A stretch of 64,000 bases of DNA from CAVYXK01 sp963708245 (GTDB taxonomy: Bacteria > Pseudomonadota > Alphaproteobacteria > Acetobacterales > Acetobacteraceae). Under the pieces are notes generated by a model. The model had not been told where the DNA came from. It saw only the letters and a program-made list of their open reading frames with translations, and made no database searches. The DNA lies in the NCBI GenBank assembly GCA_963708245.1, contig OY970201.1, forward strand, positions 2,604,001 through 2,668,000, in the 5' to 3' direction. This document shows positions 18,242 to 27,312 of the stretch, in pieces. Within the stretch, counting starts at the first letter, position 1, and each line of letters starts with the position of its first letter. The position numbers were made by a program, and so were the translations under genes.

Positions 18242-19366
18242 TCACGTGGGGGGATCTGCCTTAGCTGCTCTTAGGTGGTAGCCGTGCTGGCCAGCGGCGA
18301 TCAAAGCTTCCAGTTCGTCAATCCGCGATATCACGTGGTCGATGTCGATATCGGTAGCCCAGGCGCTCGTATGGTCGCCGCCGACCACCCCTGTGGGGAA
18401 CACGTCAGCCCAATATTCCAGGCCGCCCTGCAGCGCCATGGCCAGGAAGCACGGATTCTGATGGTGCTCCGGGACGAGCTCATAGACCGTGGTGCCCGCC
18501 TGGCAAAACGCGATGTTCGTAAGTCCGGCGCCGAGCTGCCCGACCACGACGTGGGCGCCTTTGAAGAGCGCGATCTGCTCTTCCAGATCGAGTTGCTCCG
18601 GACGAATGGCATGGAAGCCGCGCTGGCAGAGCCGGGCGAGCAGGGCCAACTCGTTTGGCAGGCGGCGGTTGGTCTGGCCACTGCGGTCGATGTAGATTCG
18701 GTGGCGCTGCGGCGCCGCAGCCTTCATGGCAGCACTCATGTGCGCGTACGCGGCCTGTGAAGTTGGAGAGACGGCGAAATCCGCCCGCCCTGCCACGAAG
18801 TCGTAATATTCGGCATTGCGGATCAGATACTGGGCTCCAGGCTCGGTGACGACAGAGGGCACATCGGACGCCCCGAGCAACTCGAGCGACTTCCGCTGCC
18901 ACGGGTGCATCCTCGGCACGGCGAGCCTGATGTCGCCAGCGGGATGCCGTTGCAGGATGGCGTGCACGGTCGGCACCGTGTGCGCCATCCAATGATAGTA
19001 GTTGGCATCCCAGTGGTCGAAGCAGGTTGCAACAGCGAGGCCGATATCGAGCTTAACAAGCCGGTCTGGCCGAACCCGCGCCGCGGCGATGGCGGCTTCG
19101 GGCTGCAGGTAGTTCGTCTCGGCGATGACGCGCCCGTCCTTCAGCAGGACCATCAGCGAGCGGTCGAGCACCACGTCGCGGAGCCGGTACACGCGCAGCG
19201 TGGCCGGCATTGTCTGCCAGCCGAGGAACGGGTTCATCTCCCGATTGCGCGCTATTCCGTCGGGATCGCCGGCAAAACGCGCGCGTATGGGGAGGCAGGT
19301 TTCGATGGTGGCGATCTCCTCGGCCACATCGGTGATGCTGATGGTATTTGGCAGGGTATTCCTCAT
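18242..19366 (-). CDS. Family 61 glycosyltransferase (DUF563)
   Basis: 374 residues from the chosen ATG (MRNTLPNTI); longer starts up to 19426 are possible and none has a strong ribosome site. Family features are FDHWDANYYHWMAHTVPT near residue 120, IYIDRSGQTNRRLPNE, ALFKGAHVVVGQLGAGLTN near residue 285 and VYELVPEHHQNP. GT61 enzymes transfer sugars to polysaccharide or protein glycans; the acceptor here is unknown. It is followed with overlap or close spacing by the methyltransferase gene, so the two probably act on the same glycan. Confidence 0.8.
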   Translation of the reverse strand: MRNTLPNTISITDVAEEIATIETCLPIRARFAGDPDGIARNREMNPFLGWQTMPATLRVYRLRDVVLDRSLMVLLKDGRVIAETNYLQPEAAIAAARVRPDRLVKLDIGLAVATCFDHWDANYYHWMAHTVPTVHAILQRHPAGDIRLAVPRMHPWQRKSLELLGASDVPSVVTEPGAQYLIRNAEYYDFVAGRADFAVSPTSQAAYAHMSAAMKAAAPQRHRIYIDRSGQTNRRLPNELALLARLCQRGFHAIRPEQLDLEEQIALFKGAHVVVGQLGAGLTNIAFCQAGTTVYELVPEHHQNPCFLAMALQGGLEYWADVFPTGVVGGDHTSAWATDIDIDHVISRIDELEALIAAGQHGYHLRAAKADPPT

Positions 19367-19584
19367 GGGACGGGGAGTGGCGGGCACATCCCGAGACAGC
19401 ATTGCAGTACGGCAGTGTGTTCCCATACGTCCAGATACAGATGTCGTCGCACACCGGCAGTCTCAGCCTGCCACATCTCCCAGCATTTCGATAAGGTCCC
19501 TGGCTCGGAGATATCGCTGATATTGATCGGCAGCACCAGAAGCTCTCGCTGGTGGTCGCAGGCGGCTGGGCTCTCATCTGGCAC
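19363..19584 (-). CDS. Short unknown frame, possibly a gene fragment
   Basis: A 73-codon frame with protein-like content (LVLPINISDISEPG, KCWEMWQAE, HLYLDVWEHTAVLQ). It lies between the GT61 gene and a hydantoinase B-like relic, on the same strand, and ends 4 nt inside the GT61 start. No family is recognised; it may be the tail of a broken gene. Confidence 0.3.
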   Translation of the reverse strand: MPDESPAACDHQRELLVLPINISDISEPGTLSKCWEMWQAETAGVRRHLYLDVWEHTAVLQCCLGMCPPLPVP

Positions 19585-19720
19585 GCTGCTCCACGGCTAT
19601 TGGGCGGCTCGTAGCGTAGCCGTGGGCCAGGTCGTTCGTCACCACCCCGAGGTAGCGGAGGCGCGCGTCACCATGCCCACCGCCGCCGGGCGACGCCAGC
19701 AGCACTGTGTCGCCGTTATG
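19574..19720 (-). pseudogene. Possible hydantoinase B / oxoprolinase C-terminal relic
   Basis: The minus-strand frame reads NGDTVLLASPGGGGHGDARL and then AHGYATSRPIAVEQR before a stop. The glycine-rich GGGG-GDPR-like turn near the end is typical of the hydantoinase B C-terminus. No start or upstream body is present, so it is a fragment at best, and the match is by eye only. Confidence 0.35.
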
Positions 19721-19796
19721 AAGAATGGCTTAGAAAGAGAGAGGAGCGTGGCGCGGCCAGTACCCCTGCATGAAGTGATTTTGACTCTTTGAGGGG

Positions 19797-20060
19797 GCCG
19801 GGGCAATGCCAGGCAGGGCCGACCAGCATCATTCCCACCGTGGCGTGGGACATGCCGCACGCCCACCACACGCCGGTGCCGACCAGCGATCCCGACTGGT
19901 TCACCGCCGCCATGCCTTCGCCCAGCGCGAGAGCATTGCCCAGTCGGAAACCCGCTGTGGCCAGCCCATCGAACCGGACAGGCGCTCTGCCGCCTCCAGA
20001 TCGTCTTCCCGCAACGGCCGCAAGACGAGCTGTGTGTGCTCAGCGTCCGGTCTCCGCCTG
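19797..20060 (-). pseudogene. GNAT acetyltransferase relic, frameshifted
   Basis: Just after the HAD gene, the minus strand reads HTQLVLRPLREDDLEAAERL and GWPQRVSDW, an N-terminus typical of GNAT N-acetyltransferases. It then shifts frame near 19945 and resumes as ALGEGMAAVNQSGSLVGTGVWW and HATVGMMLVGPAWH. The acetyl-CoA-binding RGxG/A motif that should follow is missing. Frameshifted and truncated; not functional. Confidence 0.65.
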
Positions 20061-20777
20061 ATGCGCCGCAACCATCGCGGCGAGGCTCTCGAAGCGAAAA
20101 TCATATGTGGCGTCCGCGGGTGGTGGCATCGTTGCACCCCAGCCTGCGCGCTCGTGCCGGCGGTCGATCCATGCCGTGGCGAGCCCGGCCTGCTTTGCCG
20201 GCGCATGATCGTGAAACAGGCTCTGGGCGGTGTGCAGTATCTCGCCGCGTGTCGTGCCTCGTTCAGCGAGCCGCGCCAGGAGGTAACGGAAATTCGCCGG
20301 ATCCGGCTTGTAGGAACCGATATCCTGCGCGGTGAAGATCGCGTCGAACTCCACCCCCAGGCGACGGTTGCTGCCGGCAAAGCTCGCCCGATCGACATTG
20401 GACAGGATCACCAGCTTATAGTGCTGTTTCAGATACGCGAGAGCAGAGCGCGAATCAGGAAAAGCCGGCCAGTCCGGCACGGAAGCACCAAATCGCGCGT
20501 CCTCCGCTTCGTCCGGCTGCACTCCCCATTCGTCCGCCAACCGCCGATGCACCAGCGCAAGCAGGTCCGAATAGATCATGCTGGGCGTCTCGGTTTCCTG
20601 CGCCGCTTCGTGGCGGGCGAATGCCTCCAGCACGGCGTTGGGTGAAAGCTGCGGCCTGGCACGCGAAAGCTGCGGCTGCAGCGCGGCGGCGATGCCGCTC
20701 TCCCAGTCGATCAGCGTGCCGTAGCAGTCGAACGTAAGAACCTTGAAGTCGGAGAGTTTCATCCGGGCCTCGGTCAT
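20040..20777 (-). CDS. HAD-family hydrolase, haloacid dehalogenase type II-like
   Basis: 245 residues from an ATG overlapping the upstream stop by 4 nt; an internal ATG at 20762 (MKLSDFK) with GAGG upstream is an alternative. HAD motif I is FDCYGTLIDWE, motif II ILSNVDRA, and the motif III-IV region is QDIGSYKPDPANF followed by HTAQSLFHDH. Family members hydrolyse 2-haloacids or phosphate esters; the substrate here is unknown. It is probably co-transcribed with the flavin oxidoreductase upstream. Cytoplasmic. Confidence 0.88.
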   Translation of the reverse strand: MTEARMKLSDFKVLTFDCYGTLIDWESGIAAALQPQLSRARPQLSPNAVLEAFARHEAAQETETPSMIYSDLLALVHRRLADEWGVQPDEAEDARFGASVPDWPAFPDSRSALAYLKQHYKLVILSNVDRASFAGSNRRLGVEFDAIFTAQDIGSYKPDPANFRYLLARLAERGTTRGEILHTAQSLFHDHAPAKQAGLATAWIDRRHERAGWGATMPPPADATYDFRFESLAAMVAAHQAETGR

Positions 20778-22804
20778 AGTGCCATGCACAGGCGGAGCGC
20801 GTCGTACATCGCTGCATGTACGTTACGGCTGGTAACGGCATCGCCAATGCGGTGCAGCTCGAAGCCGTCGGGACGACGCGGCTGCGGCTCGCCCGCAAGC
20901 AGGGGTTCGATCGCGGTGATACCATCGTTGGCCGAAAGCGGGCGCAGCACGTCATACACTTCCGTGACAGGCGCGGTGCCGCGTTCCACCACCACCTGAG
21001 CCGCGGTCAGCGTGGACAGCGCGCCCGTCAGCTCGTGACGAAATGTCGCTTCCAGCCGGTTGCCGGCGGGCTGCACCTCTATTAGTCGTTGATCGGTGCT
21101 GACACGGACCCCATTCTCAGCGAAGCGCTTGCGGTAGATCACCCGTTCGGAATAGGCCATCTCCAGAGCGACGTTATCGTCCAATGTCGCGAATTGGACG
21201 GCATGACCCCGTTCCGCCAAATGGAGCGCGCAGGACACGGCCTCGTGGCGCCCCATGCCGTCATAGACCAACACGTCGGGTTGAGCGGCCACCTCATCCG
21301 TCAGGATCTGCCACACGGTGGTGCAATGAGAGGCCCCCTTCACCGGTTCGATGTCCGGCACACCGCCGGTGGCGACGATAACGACATCCGGACGCTCGGC
21401 CAGCACGTGCTCGGCCGCGGCATACGCGTTCATCCTTATATCCACGCCCAGCCGCTCCAGTTCGGCCGCACGCCAATCGATGATGGCGATCAGGTCGCGC
21501 CGCCACGTGGCGCGCACCGCGATCAGCATCTGTCCGCCGAGCTTGGCCGCCGCCTCGAACAACACCACGGAATGCCCACGTTCGGCGGCGACACGCGCCG
21601 CATCCAGGCCCCCTGGTCCACCGCCGACAACGACCACGCGTCGGCCGGGCGTCGGCGCGCGTTCGATGACGTGCGGCAGGTACTGCTCGCGCCCCGACGC
21701 CGGATTGTGCATGCACGCAACCTTCTTGTACATGCAATACGAGGCACCGACGCAGGGCCGAACCCGTTCTTCCTCGCCGCGGGCCAGCTTGTTGACAAGG
21801 TGCGGGTCGGCCATATGCGCGCGGGTCATGCCGACCATGTCGAGCAGGCCCTCGGCGATCGCGTAGCGCGCGGTGGTCAGATCGGGAATGCGCGCCGCAT
21901 GGAAGACCGGCAGCCGGGTTTCCCGCTTGAACAGCCCGACCAGACGAAGGAACGGTGCAATCGGCTGCGACATGCCGGGCATGTTGTGCTCGGCCAAAGC
22001 GAGGTCGGTATCCATGCGCCCGTAAATGCCGTTGAAGAAGTCGATATGCCCGGCACTTTCCAGAAAGCGTGCAAGGCGGACGCATTCCTCGAAATCGATG
22101 CCGTCATCCGTGGCTTCTTCGACGACGAAGCGGATACCGACCAGGAAATCGTCGCCCACTCGCCGGCGAATCGCTTCGTGCACCATTAGCGCAAAGCGCG
22201 CGCGGTTCTCGGTCGAGCCGCCGAATTCATCGGTGCGCAGGTTGGTGCGCGGCGAGAAGAACTGTCCGATCAGGTGCCCGCCGGTGACCGTCTCGACCAC
22301 GTCGAGTCCGCCTTCCTTGCAGCGCCACGCGGCTTCCGCGTATTCGTCCACGACGCGATCGATATCGCTGCGGTCCATCTCGCGCGGGATGTTGCGGTGC
22401 CGCGTCTCTCGAATACGAGACGGCGCGATCGTCGGCAGCCAGTTGGTCGAGAACGCGTCGGCGCGGCGGCCGAGATGCGAAATCTGGCACCCGATCGCGG
22501 CGCCGTGGCGGTGGATGCGGGTCGAGAACTCCTGCAGGTAAGGGATGATCTCGTCGGTCGCCAGATTGATCTGGCCGCCGCCCCAACTCGAATCGCGCGA
22601 CACCATCGACGAGCCGCCAAACATGGTCAGTGCCAGGCCGCCCTTCGCCTTCTCTTCGTGATAGCGCTGGTAGCGTTCCTTCGGCAGCCCGTCCTCGTCC
22701 AGCGCGGAGGCATGGCTGGTGCTCATCACGCGGTTTCGCAGATGCAGGTGCCGGATGCGGAGAGGCTTTAGTAGCGGATCGGTGGCCGGTGATGCGGGGG
22801 TCAT
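20774..22804 (-). CDS. FMN/FAD oxidoreductase (OYE-like, N-methylproline demethylase type)
   Basis: 676 residues from the ATG at 22804, with AAGGGA about 5 nt upstream; the open frame extends further but carries no family sequence. Residues ~1-360 are an Old Yellow Enzyme-like FMN barrel (GGLDVVETVTGGHLIGQFFSP). An iron-sulfur segment has Cys residues (CVGASYCMYKKVACMHNP), followed by an FAD/NAD-binding domain (VVVVGGGPGGLDAARVAAERG). This is the layout of the trimethylamine dehydrogenase / 2,4-dienoyl-CoA reductase family. The CVGASYC pattern resembles N-methylproline/betaine demethylases, but the substrate is not proven. Confidence 0.85.
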   Translation of the reverse strand: MTPASPATDPLLKPLRIRHLHLRNRVMSTSHASALDEDGLPKERYQRYHEEKAKGGLALTMFGGSSMVSRDSSWGGGQINLATDEIIPYLQEFSTRIHRHGAAIGCQISHLGRRADAFSTNWLPTIAPSRIRETRHRNIPREMDRSDIDRVVDEYAEAAWRCKEGGLDVVETVTGGHLIGQFFSPRTNLRTDEFGGSTENRARFALMVHEAIRRRVGDDFLVGIRFVVEEATDDGIDFEECVRLARFLESAGHIDFFNGIYGRMDTDLALAEHNMPGMSQPIAPFLRLVGLFKRETRLPVFHAARIPDLTTARYAIAEGLLDMVGMTRAHMADPHLVNKLARGEEERVRPCVGASYCMYKKVACMHNPASGREQYLPHVIERAPTPGRRVVVVGGGPGGLDAARVAAERGHSVVLFEAAAKLGGQMLIAVRATWRRDLIAIIDWRAAELERLGVDIRMNAYAAAEHVLAERPDVVIVATGGVPDIEPVKGASHCTTVWQILTDEVAAQPDVLVYDGMGRHEAVSCALHLAERGHAVQFATLDDNVALEMAYSERVIYRKRFAENGVRVSTDQRLIEVQPAGNRLEATFRHELTGALSTLTAAQVVVERGTAPVTEVYDVLRPLSANDGITAIEPLLAGEPQPRRPDGFELHRIGDAVTSRNVHAAMYDALRLCMAL

Positions 22805-22895
22805 GCGGTCCCTTCCGATGTCAGTGAAGCGCCCGGTGGGTCGCCGATCGGTCCATTGCTCGGGTGGAAGGTCACGCTCCAGTCGGCAGCCCCTA

Positions 22896-23147
22896 TCACT
22901 CCCCGACCGGTCGCGTCCCCAGGGAGCCGTCGGCACGCTCCACGATCGCCGCGACGCGGGCTTCCGCCTCGGCCAGCTTCGCCTCGCAATGACGCCGCAG
23001 GGCGGCGCCGCGCTCATAGGCGACGATCGCCTCTTCCAGCTTCTGCTGGCCGCTCTCCAACCCTCGCACGATCTGTTCGAGCTCCGCCAACGCGTCCTCG
23101 AACGAGAGCTGGCTGACATCGACTGGCGGGCGTGCTGGATCAGGCAT
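22896..23147 (-). CDS. xseB: Exodeoxyribonuclease VII small subunit
   Basis: 83 residues from MPDPARPPVD, the normal XseB length. The family core is SFEDALAELEQIVRGLESGQ followed by LEEAIVAYERGAAL and a charged helix. XseB binds XseA to form the single-strand-specific exonuclease VII. xseA is not in the window. It is divergent from the ppx-like gene with 54 bp between their starts. Confidence 0.92.
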   Translation of the reverse strand: MPDPARPPVDVSQLSFEDALAELEQIVRGLESGQQKLEEAIVAYERGAALRRHCEAKLAEAEARVAAIVERADGSLGTRPVGE

Positions 23148-23201
23148 GGCGTGGCCTCTCTGACGCCTTGCAGGAAGCGTGGCAAGTGCGGAAGATGCGA
23201 T

Positions 23202-24245
23202 ATGCTCTACGGGAAGGCCTCGCCGGCGGCGGCGGTCGCCAGCCAGGGGCACGGCGTCTTCGCGGCACTCGATCTCGGCACCAATAACTGCCGGATGCTG
23301 GTCGGCGCGCCCGATGGCGACGGATTCCGCGTTCTGGACAGCTTCAGCCGGATCGTGCGCCTGGGCGAAGGGCTGCACCGCACCGGACAGCTCGCCGGAT
23401 CAGCCATGCAGCGGGCGTTGGAAGCGCTGCACGTCTGCACCGCGCGACTGGCTCGGCGCCGGCTTCGCGCGGTGCGGGCGATCGCCACCGAAGCCTGCCG
23501 GCGCGCTGGCAACGGCGCGGAATTTCTCGCCCGTGTCCGAGCCGAGACGGGTCTGGCAGTCGACATCATCTCGGCCCGCGAGGAGGCCGAGCTGGCTTTG
23601 GAAAGCTGCGCGCCTCTACTGGATGGTGTGGCGCGACGGGCGCTGCTGTTTGACATCGGCGGCGGCTCGACCGAGCTCGCTTGGGTGCGGCTTGACCCGG
23701 ACAGGCCACCGGCGCTGATCGGCTATGCCTCCTTGCCGGTTGGTGTGGTGACCTTGGCCGAGCGGTTCGGACCCGCGGGTCTCACCGTCGACGGATTCGG
23801 GGCGATGGTGACGGATGTCGCAGCGCGGCTGGCGGCGTTCGAATCGGTTCATTGCATTGCTCGCGAGATCCGCTACGGCGGCGTCCAGCTTCTGGGCACC
23901 AGCGGCACGGTGACCACGCTGGCGGGGGTCGCGCTCGACCTGCCTCGCTATCGTCGACCTCTGGTGGATGGCGTGGTGCTAACCGGCGACGTGGCCACCC
24001 GGGCCGTCGAGCGGCTACGCGCGCTCGGTCCGCAAGAGTTGGCGCGGCATCCCTGCGTCGGTCCTGACCGGGTCGAATTCGTCTTGCCGGGCTGCGCCGT
24101 GTTCGCCGCCATCACCCGGCTCTGGCCGGCGCCGCAGGTCGTGGTGGCTGATCGCGGCCTGCGCGAGGGGATGCTGCTGCGCATGATCCGTGCCGACCGC
24201 GCGCGGCGTGGGGCCCCCTGGCCCCAGGCGGCCCGACCGGCGTGA
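23202..24245 (+). CDS. ppx: Ppx/GppA-family exopolyphosphatase-like phosphatase
   Basis: 347 residues from ATG at 23202, with GGAAG upstream. The actin-like ATPase-fold motifs are ALDLGTNNCRMLVG near residue 22, LLFDIGGGSTEL near 145 and LGTSGTVTTLAG near 230. Short Ppx/GppA proteins hydrolyse polyphosphate or pppGpp; which activity applies cannot be told. It overlaps rlmE by 4 nt, a common alphaproteobacterial pairing. Confidence 0.9.
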   Translation: MLYGKASPAAAVASQGHGVFAALDLGTNNCRMLVGAPDGDGFRVLDSFSRIVRLGEGLHRTGQLAGSAMQRALEALHVCTARLARRRLRAVRAIATEACRRAGNGAEFLARVRAETGLAVDIISAREEAELALESCAPLLDGVARRALLFDIGGGSTELAWVRLDPDRPPALIGYASLPVGVVTLAERFGPAGLTVDGFGAMVTDVAARLAAFESVHCIAREIRYGGVQLLGTSGTVTTLAGVALDLPRYRRPLVDGVVLTGDVATRAVERLRALGPQELARHPCVGPDRVEFVLPGCAVFAAITRLWPAPQVVVADRGLREGMLLRMIRADRARRGAPWPQAARPA

Positions 24246-25006
24246 CGGATCTCCCCGGGACGAAACCGCCATCGCGCACCCTGGCGGTGCCGCTCCGCAC
24301 CGCGCGGGGACGCAGCCCGGCGTCGCAGCGCTGGCTCGCCCGGCAGTTAAACGATCCCTACGTGCAGACAGCGCGCCAGCAAGGCTTGCGATCGCGCGCC
24401 GCGTTCAAGCTGATTGAGCTGGACGAGCGGTTCGGCCTGATCCGCCGCGGCGCGCATGTGGTGGACCTCGGCACCGCCCCAGGCGGGTGGACGCAGGTTG
24501 CCGTGCGGCGCGGGGCTGGGCTGGTTGTCGGCGTGGACCTGTTGCCGGTCGATCCCATCCGCGGCGCCGTCCTGGTCCAGGGGGATTTCACTGCCCCCGG
24601 GGTCGCGGAGCGGCTGGCGGCGCTGCTCGGCGGGCCGGCGGACCTGGTGCTGTCCGATATGGCGCCGAACACGACCGGACACGCGTCGACCGATCATCTG
24701 CGGATTATGGCGCTGACGGAGCTGGCGCTCGATTTTGCCGTGGCGGTGCTCGCCGAGGGCGGAGCCTTCGTCGCTAAGGTGTTTCAGGGCGGCACGGAAC
24801 GAGAGATGCTGGCGCGGATGAAGCACTGCTTTGCTTCGGTGCGTCACGCTAAGCCGCCCGCGAGCCGCAAGGAGTCGAGTGAGCTTTACGTTGTCGCAAC
24901 GGGATTCCGAAGCAAGATTTCCCCTCCCCTCTCGAGGGGCGCCTCAGCTAGAGGGCAACATGATATGACGACGGCACCCTCCGACAGCGATCGAGATGCA
25001 ACATGA
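24242..25006 (+). CDS. rlmE: 23S rRNA 2'-O-ribose methyltransferase RlmE
   Basis: 254 residues from a GTG overlapping the ppx stop. It methylates U2552 of 23S rRNA in E. coli. The SAM loop is VDLGTAPGGWTQV, and the K-D-K-E catalytic set is visible in SRAAFKLIELDERF, LVLSDMAPN, FVAKVFQGG and SSELYVVATG. The family usually ends soon after the last motif. Here a Ser/Arg/Asp-rich tail of ~30 residues follows, encoded partly by palindromic CCCCTCCCC..GAGGGG DNA, so the tail may be repeat-derived. Confidence 0.93.
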   Translation: MTDLPGTKPPSRTLAVPLRTARGRSPASQRWLARQLNDPYVQTARQQGLRSRAAFKLIELDERFGLIRRGAHVVDLGTAPGGWTQVAVRRGAGLVVGVDLLPVDPIRGAVLVQGDFTAPGVAERLAALLGGPADLVLSDMAPNTTGHASTDHLRIMALTELALDFAVAVLAEGGAFVAKVFQGGTEREMLARMKHCFASVRHAKPPASRKESSELYVVATGFRSKISPPLSRGASARGQHDMTTAPSDSDRDAT

Positions 25007-25827
25007 CGCAGAGCCAGCTCGACAAAGCCAAGCGCTTCCGCGCGCTGCATGAAGCCAGCGACCCCTTCGTGATCGCCAACGCATGGGATGCTGGCTCAGC
25101 ACGTATCCTGGCGGGACTGGGATTCGCCGCCCTGGCGACGTCCAGCGGGGCCAGCGCCGGCGTGCTTGGCCGCCGCGACGGCAGCGTGACTCGCGACGAG
25201 GCGCTGGCGCATGCCCACGCCATCGTCGATGCAACCGATCTTCCAGTCTCGGCGGATCTCGAAAAAGGTTTTGGCGACACGCCGGAGATCGCAGCGGAAA
25301 CTATCCGCCTCGCCGCCGCGACCGGTCTGGTCGGCGGCTCGATCGAGGATGCGACCGGCAACCCACAGAAGCCATTGTTCGACTTCGCGCACGCGACTGA
25401 GCGTGTCGCCGCGGCGGTTGAGGCCGCGCGCAAGCTGGATTTCCCATTCGCCCTGACGGCAAGGGCAGAGAACTTCATACGCGGCAACCCAGACCTGGAT
25501 AATACCATCCGGCGACTCCAGGCGTTTCAGCAGGCCGGCGCCGACGTACTGATGGCGCCCGGCCTGCCGGATTTGGCCTCCGTACGCACCGTCTGTGCGG
25601 CGCTATCGCGGCCGTTCAACTTCATGGTCGGCATCAAGGGGCGGTCGTTTTCGGTTGCCGAACTCGCCGCGGCTGGAGTGAAGCGGATCAGCCTGGCGAC
25701 CTCGCTCTATCGGGCGGCCATGAGCGGGCTGTTGACTGCGGCGCGTGAGGCCAAGGAGCAAGGTACTTTCAGCTACATCGATACGGTGATGACAACCCCC
25801 GAGCTCAACGCTTTCCTGCGCGGCTGA
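25003..25827 (+). CDS. Isocitrate lyase / PEP mutase family protein
   Basis: 274 residues, ATG overlapping the rlmE stop by 4 nt. A TIM-barrel C-C lyase family member: PFVIANAWDAGSARILAGLG near the N-terminus, PVSADLEKGFGDTPE (metal-binding Asp/Glu region), GGSIEDATG and FALTARAENF. Relatives act as methylisocitrate lyase, oxaloacetate decarboxylase or phosphonate enzymes; the missing KKCGH loop argues against a true isocitrate lyase. Substrate unknown. Confidence 0.88.
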   Translation: MTQSQLDKAKRFRALHEASDPFVIANAWDAGSARILAGLGFAALATSSGASAGVLGRRDGSVTRDEALAHAHAIVDATDLPVSADLEKGFGDTPEIAAETIRLAAATGLVGGSIEDATGNPQKPLFDFAHATERVAAAVEAARKLDFPFALTARAENFIRGNPDLDNTIRRLQAFQQAGADVLMAPGLPDLASVRTVCAALSRPFNFMVGIKGRSFSVAELAAAGVKRISLATSLYRAAMSGLLTAAREAKEQGTFSYIDTVMTTPELNAFLRG

Positions 25828-25974
25828 CCCAGTTCGTCATTGCGTGGGGCAAAGCGACGAAGACCGTACGTCACTTGGCCAACGCAAACCCGGCTAACCG
25901 CCTGCTATCGGGTGCTCCACCACGCCGCCTCGATGCGCGGGTGATTTGCGCCCCATCGCAACCTACACTGCGGC

Positions 25975-27312
25975 ATGACCATGGACATTCCTGACCGACC
26001 AGCAGCATCCGACCCGTCGTTCGCCGAGCTGATCGCCGCTCGGCCGCCGCTGGGTAGGCACGCCATGGACGGGCTGATGCTGGACGACGTGGCGTTGAAC
26101 GCGATCGCCGACGCGCTTGGCACGCCGACCTGGGTCTATTCGGCTTCAACCATGCGCGCGCGATTTGGCGAGCTGTCAGCAGCGCTGAAAGATGCGGGGC
26201 TGAATGCCGAGAGCCGCTACGCGGTGAAGGCCAACGACCATCTTGCGGTGCTGCGTGTGTTTGCGCGCGCCGGCGCCGGTGCAGACGTGGTGAGCGAGGG
26301 GGAGTTCCTGCGCGCCCGCGAAGCCGGTATCCCGGCCGGCCGAATGGTCTTCTCGGGAGTCGGCAAGTCGGCGCCCGAGCTTCGCCTGGCAGTGGCGGAG
26401 GAGATTGGACAGATCAACGTCGAAAGTGCCGAGGAGCTGCACGCGCTGTCGATAATTGCGGCCGGGATGGGGCGCACGGCGCGTATTGCTTTGCGCATCA
26501 ACCCCGACATCGATGCCGGCACCCATAGCAAGATCACCACGGGCCGGGCGGGTGACAAGTTTGGCGTGCCGTATGGTGACGCCGCGGCCCTGTATGCCAC
26601 GGCAGCGACTCTGCCGGGCCTGCGGCCGGTGGGGTTGGCGGTGCACATCGGCAGCCAGGTGCTGTCGCTCGCCCCGTACCGAGCGGCCTTCGCCCGCCTC
26701 GCCGGCTTGGTTCACGAAATTCGTGCCGCCGGGCACGCGGTCTTCACGGTGGATTGCGGCGGTGGGCTCGGCATTGGATATCGGAACGAGCCGACGGCGA
26801 GTCCGGCGGCGCTGGCCGGCGCGTTGCGGGCGGCGTTCCACCGTCTGGATGTCAAGCTGATCGTCGAGCTTGGTCGTTGGCTGGTGGGGCCGGCCGGTAT
26901 CCTGCTCGCCTCGGTGCTTCTGGTGAAGCAGGAGGAGGGCGCGCGTTTTGTCGTCCTGGACGCGGGGATGAACGACCTCGTGCGCCCCGCGATGTACGAG
27001 GCATGGCACGGCATCGTGCCGCTCTCGCCAGTGGATGTTGTCGCACCGGTCGCGCCAGCAGACGTCGTCGGGCCGGTCTGCGAGAGTGGCGACACGTTCG
27101 CCCGGAATCGCTTGCTGCCACCCCTTGCCGCTGGCGCGCGCGTGGCGATTCTCGATGCAGGCGCGTATGGTGCAGTCATGAGCTCGACTTACAACGCCCG
27201 TCCAATGGCAGCCGCCGCGATGATTGATGGCGAGCGCTGGAGCGTGATCCGTGACCGCCAGCCGCATTCCGCATTGTGGCGGGATGAGCTTCTGCCGGAG
27301 TGGCTCGCATGA
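25975..27312 (+). CDS. lysA: Diaminopimelate decarboxylase
   Basis: 445 residues. It converts meso-diaminopimelate to L-lysine with PLP. The PLP lysine lies in SRYAVKANDHLAVL; other motifs are HIGSQVLSL, DCGGGLGIGY, ELGRWLVGPAG, GPVCESGDTFARN (substrate Cys region) and AGAYGAVMSSTYN. The N-terminus is ~30 residues longer than usual. The stop overlaps the DUF4175 start by 4 nt. The 147 bp upstream hold only a degenerate repeat near 25835. Confidence 0.95.
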   Translation: MTMDIPDRPAASDPSFAELIAARPPLGRHAMDGLMLDDVALNAIADALGTPTWVYSASTMRARFGELSAALKDAGLNAESRYAVKANDHLAVLRVFARAGAGADVVSEGEFLRAREAGIPAGRMVFSGVGKSAPELRLAVAEEIGQINVESAEELHALSIIAAGMGRTARIALRINPDIDAGTHSKITTGRAGDKFGVPYGDAAALYATAATLPGLRPVGLAVHIGSQVLSLAPYRAAFARLAGLVHEIRAAGHAVFTVDCGGGLGIGYRNEPTASPAALAGALRAAFHRLDVKLIVELGRWLVGPAGILLASVLLVKQEEGARFVVLDAGMNDLVRPAMYEAWHGIVPLSPVDVVAPVAPADVVGPVCESGDTFARNRLLPPLAAGARVAILDAGAYGAVMSSTYNARPMAAAAMIDGERWSVIRDRQPHSALWRDELLPEWLA

